64,000 nucleotides of DNA from Allodiplogaster sudhausi. Taxonomy: Eukaryota > Nematoda > Chromadorea > Rhabditida > Diplogasteridae. Shown one piece after another: positions 1-9,730 of the stretch (position 1 is its first letter; each line of letters opens with the position of its first letter). The stretch is from positions 1,241,001 to 1,305,000 of the forward strand of contig CALZFC010000257.1 in the NCBI GenBank assembly GCA_945643635.1. The letters run 5' to 3'. The notes below the pieces were generated by a model. It ran no database searches. It saw only the letters and a program-made list of their open reading frames with translations, and had not been told where the DNA came from. The translations under genes were made by a program, and so were the position numbers.

Positions 1-203
1 GCTAAGGAGAAAGCGGCCTGAACCTCGTTTTTGGCCATTTCTTTCACTCTTTCGTCTCTCTATCTCTCTCTTTCTCTCTCTCTTTCTTTCAATATCTCTT
101 CTTTCCCTGCTTATCTCTCGCTGTCTGCTTCTCTCTCCTTCCCTATTCTACTTAAAATATGGCTGGAACCATGTAAATAGGCGACAATTTCTCAATTTTT
201 TAG
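1..203 (+). repeat. Inverted copy of the block at 36777-36977
   Basis: This opening block, including its CT-rich stretch, reads as the reverse complement of about 36777-36977. Shared landmarks are GCTAAGGAGA, GGCCTGAACCTCG and GGCTGGAACCATGTAAATAGG. The window edge cuts the copy, so its true 5' extent is unknown. Confidence 0.8.
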
Positions 204-204
204 T

Positions 205-480
205 AGTCTCAGTTTTTTTAATGAAAAAAGTAAATATTGAAAACAAAATTAAATAATAGTAATTTGAATTTAAAATTTTCTTATTTTTTCTCTCCCTCTC
301 TCTCACGCTCTCTCTCTCTCTGTCTCTCTCTCTGTCTCCCTCTCTCTCTGTCTCTCTCTCTCTCTCTTGATCTCTCTTTTTTCAGAATGCCCGCCGTGCT
401 CATGGCCGAGTTGCCTTTTGTTGACTCGGGCTCACGGCCAAAGAAGTAGTGTTACAAATCAAGAATCAAAAGTTTACGAG
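205..480 (+). repeat. Module G copy with CT array
   Basis: An AT-rich lead (ATTAAATAATAGTAATTTG) is followed by a CT array at about 288-372 and then a short GC-richer tail. Other copies of the lead plus CT array lie near 7154-7380 (minus), 20806-21170, 22960-23110, 50690-51050 and 52750-53010 (minus). The tail GACTCGGGCTCACGGCCAAAG also resembles the start of module R at 40165. Confidence 0.65.
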
Positions 481-554
481 CATTACCTAGTAGAACGATG
501 AATATTTATTCAGCATTCCTGTATATCTTCAAACCATAACTAATTTTCTAATAA

Positions 555-725
555 ATGGAATAAGGGAAATGCATTGAGAATAACAAAATGAAAGCCACCT
601 GCTGAGATGATGGCTGCTGGGGGGGGGGGTATCGGATAGCCCCAGGAGGCTCCTCTTGCGCCCTTCTCCGTTGTCTCATTATACTAGAACTGCAATGGCT
701 CATGCGTCGAGATTGATGCGAAATT
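555..725 (-). repeat. Fragment of modules J/N and P
   Basis: AATGGAATAAGGGAAATGCATTGAGAA matches the N-J joint at about 4060 and 13950. The GGAGGCTCCTCTTGCGCCCTTCT stretch is a diverged module P. A run of 10 G lies at about 619-628. Between 725 and 1085 I see nothing recognisable. Confidence 0.5.
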
Positions 726-1084
726 TGCATCGAATTATTTTAATATATTTTAATATTTTTTACATGTTAAAATACATTTTAAGTGACATCATTACATTGA
801 GAAAACGTTTAAAATAAGAATTAGAGTAAACTCGTCTTAATACCACTGCTAATACCTTTATCTTTATAATGCCCACACACAAAAAAGAATGCGCTAAGAA
901 CAGAGCTACTGGCTGCGGTTTGAATCGCTCAGAATAATGATAACGGTCTGAACCGTAAGAATATGGTCATTTGAAATCGTTGGTCTGAAATCGTTGGGTA
1001 CAAAGGATTAGAAGTCGGAGGCGAGGGCAAAGCGTTGAGACCAACGTTTCCGATCGTGCAGCACTGGAGTCATCAATCGATTCG

Positions 1085-1375
1085 CCGTCAAAATCTACTC
1101 CTGGCAAAAAAGATTATCATAATCGTCTTAATCATTTATCAACTTTTTCTTATATTTCGACATCTCCACTATTCATTATTTATGAATATTTATTTATTTT
1201 TATTTTTCTTTAATACTACTATTATGATAGCTCTAGAGTAAATGAGAGCAGCAACAGAGCCCGAGTTTATATTTGTTCTGCACCCTGGCACCAGGTGGTT
1301 TGCCTTGTTCCGATGTCTGTATAACTTGATGAACATTGCTGAAGATAGTGTTGAGTTCCTTTGGTTCTATATTAG
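1085..1375 (+). repeat. Module C, long copy
   Basis: This is a direct repeat of 3455-3672. Both share TTAATCATTTATCAACTTT, a TTAATACTNCTATTATGATAGCTCT block and the core TTGTTCTGC...CAGGTGGTTTG followed by CCGATGTC-TATAACTT. The core recurs near 2996, 26550 (minus) and 39405. Confidence 0.7.
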
Positions 1376-1773
1376 AATAAATAAATGACAATAAAGGTAC
1401 ATCTCTAGAATGGGAAATAGAGAGAGAGAACGCAGAAAAATGGTAAAACGAGAAAGAAAAATCAATGGTGATAGATTGGGAAGGAGGCTTTATATAGATT
1501 CCTTTATTTAATTTACTTATAGTATTTTAATGGTAATTTTTTGTTTCTTTAGTGTGTTTGTTCTGCTAGAGGAGAGGAGAACTTTGCTGATAACTAAGCA
1601 ATATTAATAAAAGGAGATCGAAGAGCACAGGGCAAAATTACTTTTTTCCAATATTATTAACGGTGAGAAGAACAACAAGAACGTCTAAGACTTCTTATCA
1701 GCATTTCAAACATCGTCTCCAATTTATGACCATATTCGATTGTAAGAGACAGATTTTAAAGAGAAGGAAGTTT

Positions 1774-2045
1774 TATTTTCATCATTGTCAAGAATATTTT
1801 TGTTTGATCCATAAACTATTCTTGAACCTCTTGACCGCTTAAGAGTTTGTCTTTTGGAATGGGAAACAAATAGCAGAGAGAGAAGGAGATGGAGAGAGAA
1901 GAGGGGGAGAGAGAAAGATAAAGAGATGGAGAAAAGGGAGAACTTGGAACGTGAGAACATAGAGAGCGAAATGAGTGAGAGAGAGAACGTAAAAAATCGG
2001 GGGACAACTTCAATTCGCTGAAATCTCCTACATTGCTGATCACAA
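1774..2045 (+). repeat. Module Q, GA-containing repeat
   Basis: A direct repeat of 41175-41455. Unique flanks (AAGAATATTTTTGTTTGA; TGTCTTTTGGAA; GGGAAACAAATAGCAGAGAG; CGTGAGAACATAGAGAGC) are kept on both sides of the GA-rich centre, so the GA tract is part of the repeat. Between 1376 and 1774 there is only AT-rich sequence with a short GA run at about 1420. Confidence 0.7.
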
Positions 2046-2159
2046 GACAAATGAGGACAGATGAGCGATATTAAAATAATAAAAAGAAGAAAATATATTC
2101 CAATTAAACTAATTAAAAAAACAATCGATAACTATTTTTCTACCTGATGTATTGCCGAT

Positions 2160-2530
2160 AGTGCAACATTGGACCCAACTAACGACTCGCCGTCAAAAAC
2201 GCTACTTTTCAAAGAGAGCGAGAAGAAAAAGAGAATAAGGACGCAAGAGGAGCCGCCGGCGGCTAACAAAGAGATGCCGCAGGACATGAAAGAGGGCCTC
2301 GGCTGGCGGCCGAAGCGCCAAATACAGGACGCCAACTCATCTTTCCGCGTAGAAGCAGCCGCACATGAATCTGAATGATCGCCTGAGAAAGTGAAGCACT
2401 TTACTCTTTCTATTTTTTATTCAATTTTTTTATCCTCAAATATTTCTCCTTCTTGTTCTTTGCAATCGTCCGTCCCTCCCCCGCATATCAGACGTATTTT
2501 TTTCTAATATTTTGTGAAAATGTTGGTTAT
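2160..2530 (+). repeat. Module F copy
   Basis: The order is a GGAGCCGCCGGCGG block, AAAGAGATGCCGC, GCCAAATACAGGACGCC, GAAGCAGCCGCACATGAATC, an AT-rich stretch, then CCCCCGCATATCAGACGTAT and CTAATATTTTG. The same order recurs at 9420-9730 and its palindromic partner 15170-15470. Partial copies lie at 25595-25745, 47390-47530 and 50340-50540. Confidence 0.7.
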
Positions 2531-2534
2531 TGTA

Positions 2535-2785
2535 AAGATCACATTAAAAAAATATATATTAATTATTATTTTTGTGGTCTTTTAATTTGTTCTCGAGGCT
2601 ACTCGATATTTAATGAAATCAAAAAGCCATATTTTGGCAATGTTCAAATTAACTTTTTTCTAGTTCCATATCTGTCGTGCAATCGAATTAAGGTGGTTTA
2701 TGATATTGAATATGGTATTAAAAATGAGATGATGTTTGAATTGTCGGTATGTAAAAAAATGAAACCAATGCAACTTCGCCAATAA
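2535..2785 (+). repeat. Module B copy
   Basis: The B core (TGCAATCGAATT-AGGTGGTTTATGATATTGAA) is preceded by ATGAAATCAAAA-GCCATATTTTGGCAA. Other B copies are at about 5840-6020, 6360-6480, 27040-27190, 31795-31930 (minus), 37470-37620, 40495-40640 (minus) and 51480-51640 (minus). Confidence 0.65.
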
Positions 2786-2892
2786 AATATCTTATTGTTA
2801 GAAGCAACTGAAGTATTCTTGGTTCTCTGTCATTTAGCTCATCACTGATTGCATTGGTCCAGAACCAGGGCGTGGCATCATTTCCAAGAATA

Positions 2893-2990
2893 TGTTGACT
2901 CCATCATGAATCTGTGCAAGTCAAAAGCACCGGGCAGAACTGTCTCACTTCGCTGCTCAGGAAGAGTCAGAGAGATACATTGCAAATACT
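2893..2990 (-). repeat. Module A core (hairpin family)
   Basis: On the minus strand the core reads GCCCGGTGCTTTTGACTTGC followed by AGATTCATGATGGAGTCAACA. It is directly followed on the plus strand by a module C core at 2996-3062. About 23 A cores occur in the window and all are listed in the findings. Confidence 0.75.
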
Positions 2991-3167
2991 TGTTCTGCAC
3001 TGTAACACCAGGTGGTTTGCGTTTTTCCGAATTCCGCATAACATGATGCGAATAATTATAACTCGATCAACGGATGATGGGTATTCGAGATAAAGGAAGA
3101 AAGGGAGATAGAGAGAGAGAGCGAACGAGAGAGAGAGGGGGAGAGAAAGTGAGATAAAGAGAGATGC

Positions 3168-3380
3168 AGATACTGACTACAATAAGCACCCGAGCACCGG
3201 ACGACCCCCTGACTGCCCCCGCCGACTGCCTAGCGATCCGCCTGATGCGCGAAGAAGGTCTGTGGTTCTGCCCGGCACCGGTCGCCGTCGTGGCGAAGCC
3301 TTCCGTATTCGTACTTCAAGGATTTTAGTAATAAAAATATTTGTAAGAAGTCAATTTTGATTTGTATAGCATATGTATCG
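3168..3380 (+). repeat. GC-rich repeat, inverted copy at 26200-26395
   Basis: Shared blocks include GACTACAATAAGC, CGGACGACCCNCTGACTGCC, TGATGCGCGAAGAAGGTCTG, AAGGATTTTAGTAATAAAAA and AAGTCAATTTTGATTTGTA. The GC-rich half could derive from a coding sequence, but stops occur in all frames and I do not recognise it. Confidence 0.7.
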
Positions 3381-3454
3381 GCGGATATAATAAAGAAAAA
3401 GAAGAAAAAAAAAAGAAAACAAATTAAGTGCAAAAAATACTACCCATAGTTACT

Positions 3455-3675
3455 CCCAACGACAGAAAATCATCATCTTAATCATTTATCAACTTTATCT
3501 TATACTAGTAATTATTTGTAAATATTTGTTTAGTTTTCTTTCCCATTAATACTTCTATTATGATAGCTCTCGAAAAGTTAGCGCTGCAACAGAGGCCGAG
3601 TCCATATTTGTTCTGCTGCCATCAGGTGGTTTTCATTTGTCCGATGTCGCTATAACTTCATGAAGATCTGCTACT
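3455..3675 (+). repeat. Module C, long copy
   Basis: Direct repeat of 1085-1375. It ends in TTGTTCTGCTGCCATCAGGTGGTTTTC and a CCGATGTCGCTATAACTTCATG tail. Confidence 0.65.
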
Positions 3676-3849
3676 TGGTTTAGAGCGCTCCGATCGCTTT
3701 ATCGTAATAGAATTGATTAACAGCAGTTAAGACATATCTCTTGAATGAGAAAATTATAGAAATACAAATAGAGAGAGAGAGAGAGAACGAGAGATATAGG
3801 TGGAAAGAGGGAGAGAGAGAGGGAGCGAGTTCACCAACAGTGTTAATTA

Positions 3850-4260
3850 GTTAAGCGGAGGCAGCGAAATGATTTTTAAATTGTCTTTATCTCGAAAGGC
3901 TTAAGCCATTGAAACAAACGTCTCGTCTCGACAATTACGACCAGAACGTTAAATGTATTCGGTTTGAAACAATTCGGTTTTGCAAGAATAAATACGAGCA
4001 GGAGATCGTTTGTGTAGCATTCCAATATGTTTCAAAACACATATTGCTAATTTATTTTATGAATGGAATAGGGGGAAATGCCGTTGATAGCCACCAGCCG
4101 AGCTGATGGCTGCAATGGCTATCTCATGGTCCCTGGCGGCAACTCTTTGATGTGAGCTGGGGCCATCTGATGGCGCCTGGCGGCCCCTCTTGAGCCCTTC
4201 TTCTTCTCTTCGAACAGCAACGGCTCAAGATACGCTTGACATTTTCTTCGAATAATTTTT
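3850..4260 (+). repeat. Module J joined to module P
   Basis: J (GGTTTTGCAAGAATAAATACG, then AGCAGGAG) runs to about 4100. It is followed by an inverted module P with GGCGCCTGGCGGCCCCTCTTG, TTCTTCTCTTCGAAC and a TTGACATTTTCTTCGAATAATT end. J recurs at 24180-24400, 25910-26130 (minus), 28060-28150 (minus) and 51110-51215. Confidence 0.6.
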
Positions 4261-4389
4261 TGTTTTTTAATTACTTTTTTTCTCATTTTTTTAATATTTA
4301 AAATTGAGAATAATTTAAAAACAGAAGAAGTAAATCTCACTGCAAGTAAATTGATTTCGAATAATGTTCAGGAATAAACAAGGAAACAA

Positions 4390-4460
4390 ATTAAAATGCG
4401 CTACTTGGTGGTTTGGTGCTGCATGGATTGCTAATTTTTACTAAATTTCCAGGATACACG
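4390..4460 (+). repeat. Module E core
   Basis: AAATGCGCTACTTGGTGGTTTGGTGCTGC. Other E cores: 7578-7612 and 7848-7890 (minus), 10690-10745 (minus), 14147-14205, 17000-17045, 17280-17320, 28400-28445 (minus), 31415-31465, 37265-37320, 39950-40015 and 41060-41110. Confidence 0.6.
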
Positions 4461-4699
4461 TTTGTTGGAGCTTTCCGCAGCTTATAAAATCGAATTAATT
4501 TATAAGATACCGAGTGTAGAACGATTATTTTAACTAAATTAAATTAATCTAACCACAGGTTGCAATTTTCGAGGTAATCTCTCTCTCTTTCTCTCTCTCT
4601 CGCTCTCTCACACTCTGTATTACTCCCAGACACGTTGTGTTGAAAATTCAATAAACCTCTGTCAATAGGTTTTTCCAGGTTTTGGAAGCCGTAACTTCT

Positions 4700-5030
4700 C
4701 CTGTTAGAGTATTCGCGAATTCCTTAACCTTGAAGAGCTGAGCTTCATGAGAATGGGAAGCGGAAAGCGAATTGATGAAAAAAAAATATATAAAAGAGGA
4801 CACCGATGTCGCCCACTTTTCCCGAAGCGAATGCCAATGAGCACCGAACTGTCGTCTTGAGCGAGGCCAAAATGGTCGACAAGGAAAGGGAAAGAGTCCT
4901 GAATTAAGAGAGTGAGAAAGAGTGAAAGCCTGAGGTAATTAAGGTTAACACATTTTTTTTCCATTCAAGTTTAGCATTTTTTGGAATATTTGGAAACCAT
5001 ATAAATTGCGAGATAAGGTTTTAAAAATTA
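4700..5030 (+). repeat. Module K copy
   Basis: A direct repeat of 21905-22140, sharing CCCACTTTTCCCGAAGCGAA, TGCCAATGAGCACCGAACTG, a GA run and GGAATATTTGGAAACCATAT. Inverted, more diverged copies lie at 7640-7770 and in the other palindrome arm (17130-17260). Between 5030 and 5220 there are only short matches to the 10470-10520 region. Confidence 0.75.
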
Positions 5031-5379
5031 TGTTTTAATAGAAGATTTGGAGTTGAAAATTCAGTCAGTATGACGCAATAGTTTATTGCCAGCTTTGGAT
5101 TCCCTAATCTTGAGGAGATGAGCTTCGCGCAGTGGATACTCCAGTTGATACCCCAACCTTACAATTAGTTGCTTAAATGAGATGATCACCGAAGAGTAAT
5201 TAATGCAGTTTCAGATATTTCATGTTTTCCCGAAACAGGCAAATGATTTTAAATTGTCTTTATCGCGAAAGGCCTTAGAAAAAAAAGTACACGAAGATGT
5301 CGATTTATTGGATTATGTTTAAACGATTAATTTAATTTAATTTAACATAACCTTCGAGAAAATGTTATGTTCTCGGTGT

Positions 5380-5600
5380 TCTGCGGCAAGTTCTGCCCGG
5401 TGCTTTTCACTCGCAGAGATTTATGATATAAAGTCAATATTTTCTTGCTAATGATTCGGAAAGGTGCTATAGTGAATCATATAGAGAAATAGATAATAAA
5501 TAACAATCATATTCAATGTGATTGTAAGGAGGCGTTTCTTTTTACCGTATAATTTGTTTTCTCAATGGAAACTGCGTTGTTCTTACCAGAATGGTAATAA
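5380..5600 (+). repeat. Module A, long copy
   Basis: Core TTCTGCCCGGTGCTTTTCAC at about 5394, then TTATGATATAAAGTCAATATTTTC, AATAGATAATAAATAACAATC, GTAAGGAGGCGTTTCTTTTTAC and AACTGCGTTGTTCTTACCAG. The same order appears inverted at 20010-20260. Confidence 0.7.
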
Positions 5601-5829
5601 TTTCTATTAAACAGCTACAGCTGATTTTCGTTACATTGTAATATATAGAATCTTCTCTCGTATTAACAAATGTTCGCGGCCTCTATCACTTTCATGAAAA
5701 ATCTGTTCTTGCCGTAGTTTTCGATATCAATTTGCTATGCTCTTTTCTCTCTCCCTCCAGCTGACGAATTGCACTTGTCAATACCACATAAAAATATTTC
5801 TATTATTAATGTTAATCTCTTTTAATTTA

Positions 5830-6480
5830 GCCTATTGGTTAAACGATTACTACTCGAGTTCCGACAGAATATTTTATGAAATCAAGAACAAAATATATTT
5901 TTGGCTTAGAATGAAAATATAACTTTTTTCTTTAACTTTCTTACTTTTGCAATCGAATCCTGGTGGTATATGATGCTGAAAATGGCAATAATAAGGACAT
6001 GAAGATTAATGAGCTGATTCTTCTCCCCTTTGAGTGACTCTAGAACAAAGGTTAATTGTAATCAGAAACGTCCATTTGTTAATCGTCGATTTTACTGTTA
6101 TAAATTATGTTGGGGAAAAAGAAAATTTTCCGCTGTTCCATACTATCTCCATTTTATTAATATTACTCATCTTTGTTCATTGGGCTTTTGATAGCAAAAT
6201 TTACAAGCTTCACCTAATTGATGGTGTTCATGTTTCTTCATGTCGCCCGATTTTCCATTTATTTTCTCTATCTCTTCTCGAGCTATTTTCTCTTGTTCAC
6301 CTTTTCTCTCTCTGCGGCCGTTTTTCTTAAACAAACCATATATACATATTTTGGCGATGATGCAAATAACTCTTTTTTTCTTTTTCCATATCTGATTAGT
6401 ACAATCGTGCAACCGAATCCCGGTGGTTTATCATGTTGAAAATAACCATAAAAAGCAGATGCTGTTATAATTAATAAGAC
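5830..6480 (+). repeat. Two module B copies in tandem
   Basis: The first B core is at about 5945-6020 (GCAATCGAATCCTGGTGGTA) and the second at about 6405-6480 (CAACCGAATCCCGGTGGTTT). Each is preceded by a block with ATATATTTT-GGC. The second is also preceded by the B upstream block (TTCATGTCGCCCGA at 6235, CATTGGGCTTTTGATAGCA at 6178). Short CT runs lie between them. Confidence 0.65.
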
Positions 6481-6491
6481 AATCGAACTCA

Positions 6492-6656
6492 GCCGCGGCA
6501 TTAATCTTGCCGTTTGTCCAAGACATGTCAAGGACAATCAGTCATGACCGTTTCATAATAAAACGGACACATGTCCTGGACACATCCACTTCTGCCTATG
6601 TTAATACCGCTTGTCCATGAAATGTCCAGGACAAAAGGCAAGATTAATGCCGCGGC
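6492..6656. mobile_element. Small TIR element (MITE-like)
   Basis: Perfect 20-bp terminal inverted repeats, GCCGCGGCATTAATCTTGCC at 6492-6511 and its complement at 6637-6656. The symmetry continues imperfectly inward through TTTGTCC-GGACAT blocks. The element is 165 bp and has no coding capacity. No convincing target-site duplication is visible. The sequence suggests a non-autonomous DNA transposon; the superfamily cannot be assigned. Confidence 0.65.
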
Positions 6657-6699
6657 AGGTCTGCCAGCACATGCATATTATTTGAAGCAGCAGAGATAT

Positions 6700-7040
6700 A
6701 ATTTTCATGGATTATCATAGATTGTATTGTTCACTACTGTGTCTTCTTTTCTTTTTTATTATTGTTGCTAATATTTTCCTCATTTGGCTTGTAATCAGCA
6801 ATCGTTACAAATTTCACCGAATTCACGATTTCCAATGCTCTCTCTCTCTCACTCATTTCCTCTCTATTTTCACACGCCCCAAATTCTTCCTTCTCTCTCT
6901 CTTATCTTTCTCTCTAAAAACTTTCAAATTAAAAATATCCCTTCGCTCTCTTATAAGCGCGTGCTATTTTTGGGGTGCGAGAATGAGAGAGTGCCTACTC
7001 CCAGTTCAGTCGGGTGGCAATTCTAATCTGCATTGACTTC
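6700..7040 (+). repeat. B upstream block and CT-rich sequence
   Basis: TTGGCTTGTAATCAGCAATCG-TACAA-TTTCACCGA matches the B upstream block at 6178, 27490 and 28700. It is followed by a CT-rich stretch. No gene is recognised. Confidence 0.45.
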
Positions 7041-7044
7041 TTTT

Positions 7045-7220
7045 CGGTGATTATCCTCATTTAAGTTAATAAGGTTACGGCATAAAGAGAAATAATTTAC
7101 AACACCAAGACTTTTAGTGTAAAATATAAATAATAAAAAGTAATCTCTCGCTCGTGTGGCGAGGAGGGGACGGGGACGGCGAGCGAGAGCCATTGCCACG
7201 GCTGCTGGATTCCGGGATTC

Positions 7221-7276
<56 letters not shown>

Positions 7277-7380
7277 CAGAGAGAGAGTGAGAGAGGGAGA
7301 GAAAGGAAAAGAAGAATATTTTCAATTCAAATTAATATTATTTCATTAGTTTTCAATATATATGTATTTATTTATTTTCA
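7045..7380 (-). repeat. Module G copy (inverted)
   Basis: On the minus strand the order is an AT-rich lead, a CT array (plus-strand GA at 7220-7300), then ATCC-GCAGCCGTGGCAATGGC and CTCGCTCGCCGTCCCCGTCC. It abuts the outer edge of the palindrome arm. TTTTCGGTGATTATCCTCATTTAAG at about 7043 resembles the MITE end at 57510. Confidence 0.65.
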
Positions 7381-7400
7381 TTGTTAGCCTGATAGAGAGC

Positions 7401-7508
7401 ATGCATTTTGAAGAGACTCCGCTCAAGATGAGGCACAGAATCTTGACCCGGTCCGCACTGAGTCAAGATTCTGCGCCTTATGTTGAGCAAAGTCTTTTCA
7501 AAATACAT
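7401..7508. repeat. Long imperfect hairpin at palindrome edge
   Basis: The 47-nt arms 7401-7447 and 7462-7508 pair with few mismatches around a 14-nt loop. The innermost 12 bp (CAGAATCTTGAC / GTCAAGATTCTG) are perfect. The partner arm carries the same hairpin at about 17384-17491. It resembles a small foldback element or a pre-miRNA-like stem. Confidence 0.7.
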
Positions 7509-8619
7509 CTTATATATTCATTTACTACATAAGGACTATTTCAAGTTCTCAAGATCAAAGGCACATAAACATTGAATCGAAATGAGCACTACGCGCGGCA
7601 AACCACCAAATATTTATTTTCTCTTAGGCTTTCTTTTTTCTCTCTGTCTCAATTGCTCTCTCTATCTCCCGCTCTCTTTGCTCAGAACTCTTCAAACCTT
7701 ATCTGTCTACCATTTAGGCCTTGCTGAAGACGACAATTCGGCGCTCATTGGAAATTATTTAGTTTATTCGCAACCAAGAAATTATTTTATTTTAAACTAC
7801 GCAAATTTTCCAAATCAAAAATTCATGAAATTGAAATAAAATGAACGATCTATGCGCAGCTATACCACCACGCATTATATTTTGTTTGCTTACCAAGCTT
7901 ATTCCTGAACATTCGCAATGGCTTTAATACGAGAACTTTATTTTATATAAGAACAATTCGAGGCAAACGTCACGTCAATGTCGAGCCTTTGATGTTCGAA
8001 GAGAATGAGAAGAAGGAGAAAACAAGATGGAGGCCGCCAGGGGCCAAAAGATAGCCATTAGCGGACATCAAAGAGGACAACGAGAGAGCATGCAATTTAG
8101 AGAAACAAAAATTTTTTCAGATAAATTCTTTTTTATGGTTGCAATTCAGCTAAACATGCATGTCGAATATTTCTTTTATTTTAATTTATCTTTCCGAAAA
8201 AAGTAACGGATCCAGACAAAGGCGGTTTGGACGAATGCTCATATGATTAAATACTTATTGGCAGGAATCGTGATGCTGACAGTGACAATTTCTTCCTCTA
8301 TTGACAACTTCAATAGTAATTAGCTTTTTTTTGGAATTTGATTTTTTGGAATTCGTTTTGGAATTTGATATGGCCGTATCTCGCGCTTACAATTTAGCTC
8401 TCGATTTAAAAAATCAAGAATTAAGAGATGAAGAGAATTTGAAATCATATCACTGTATCTGGAAAAGAAATACAGAATAAACGCAGAAATATAAACGAGT
8501 TGCTGAACGAGAATTTTTTTCTATTTTCATTATCGTTCTTCAACGTAGATGCTTTGAACTCCATCATCCATTAAATCTCACATATTCTCTGCTCATCATC
8601 TCTCTAATTGCTCTTCTTT

Positions 8620-9300
8620 TCCTCTGCCTAAATGCGGGACTCTCTTGTGACTTTCAATACAGGACCCGTCTTTCTTCAGACATACACAAACAATACGAAT
8701 AATCACGCGATTTATTTTTTTTTCTTTTCCGTCTCTCTCTCTCTCTCGAATACAGAGGGTTTAATTTTGTTGCTTTGTTAATCATTTCCCTTTATTCAAT
8801 TCATAATAAAATTACAAAATGTGGTTAGAAAATATACTGGAATGCTACATAAGATCCTGTTCGTTGAAAATCCGAATTATAATAAACAAAACTACTCAGC
8901 TGCGCTCATGCAAAGTGAGACTGCGGCGAGTTCTGCCCGGTGCTTTTCACTTGCATAGATTAATGATATATAGTCAGCATTTTCTTATTAGTGATATTAT
9001 CATATATTATCATACATTTAAAAATCAATAAAGTTCTATTTATATCACATTTGAGGAGCTTCTTTTTCCCCAATACACTTACTTTCTAGGCTTTTCAATT
9101 GCATAGATTCTGGATATGGAGTCAATATTTTCTTGTTATTGACTACATTCTGCCATGGTAGCTTATAGATAAATAAATGAAAAATTGAAATCAAATTCAA
9201 TGTAAATCGCTAATGAGGCGCTTCTTTTTTCCTCAATAATATATTCAATTTTCAATGCGAACTTTGTTGTGAGTTTAACCACCTTTTCTAATTTGAAGCA
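8620..9300 (+). repeat. N-J and A composite
   Basis: N (AAATGCGGGACTCTCTTGTGAC) is followed by a CT run, the N-J joint (TGTGGTTAGAAAATATACTGGAATGCTACATAA) and an A core at 8898-8985 (TTCTGCCCGGTGCTTTTCAC). A second partial A core (CTTTTCAATTGCATAGATTC) lies at 9090-9140 with its AGGCGCTTCTTTTT tail. Confidence 0.65.
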
Positions 9301-9419
9301 TGATTTTTATTTCCAACTTATTTATAAAAATATGTAAAACAATAAAAAATTTACCCGACAATTCATTCGGCTTTAAATTGTTTTAACCTCTCTCAACTTG
9401 GATGATTTAGGTGAAAGAG

Positions 9420-9730
9420 AGCGATGAGGCGTAGAAGAAGAGCGTAAGAGGGCTTGTCAGCGGACATCAAAGAGATGCCGCCGGCGGACCTCAGCTCGGC
9501 TGGATTTCGCCTCCGCGCCCAAGACAGGACGCCAGCGAAAGTCAACTTGTCTTTCTGCGTCGAAGCAGATGTACACTAATCGCGGCGCCCTTCTGAGAGA
9601 GTGAAGAATATTTTTTTCTTTTACTTTTTACTCTATTTTATTTTCGTCCTCAAATATTTCTCCTTCATTTTCTTTGCAATCTTCTCTCCCCTCCCCCGCA
9701 TATCAGACGTATTTTTCTAATATTTTGTTT
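9420..9730 (+). repeat. Module F, fullest copy
   Basis: GATGCCGCCGGCGG, CTCAGCTCGGCTGGATTTCG, GCGCCCAAGACAGGACGCCA, TTTCTGCGTCGAAGCAGATG, GAGAGAGTGAAGAATATTTT and CCCCCGCATATCAGACGTAT are all present in order. The stretch 9730-10250 carries AT-rich sequence with a GC-richer patch at 9950-10100 that I do not recognise. Confidence 0.7.

Noticed and set aside
6405..6430. tRNA T-arm in module B (TCGAATCCCGG)
   Set aside because: Resembles a B box, but there is no A box or cloverleaf at the right distance in any B copy.
7582..7839. 85-codon frame repeated at 17053-17310
   Set aside because: Identity is due to the palindrome; the content is module K plus CT-rich sequence.
8819..9031. Small frame containing a module A core, also at 11158-11340, 21478-21690 and 28419-28613
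   Set aside because: The shared peptide (CKVRLRRVLPGAFHLHR) follows from the conserved hairpin DNA; frames are short, start differently and are broken in many copies.
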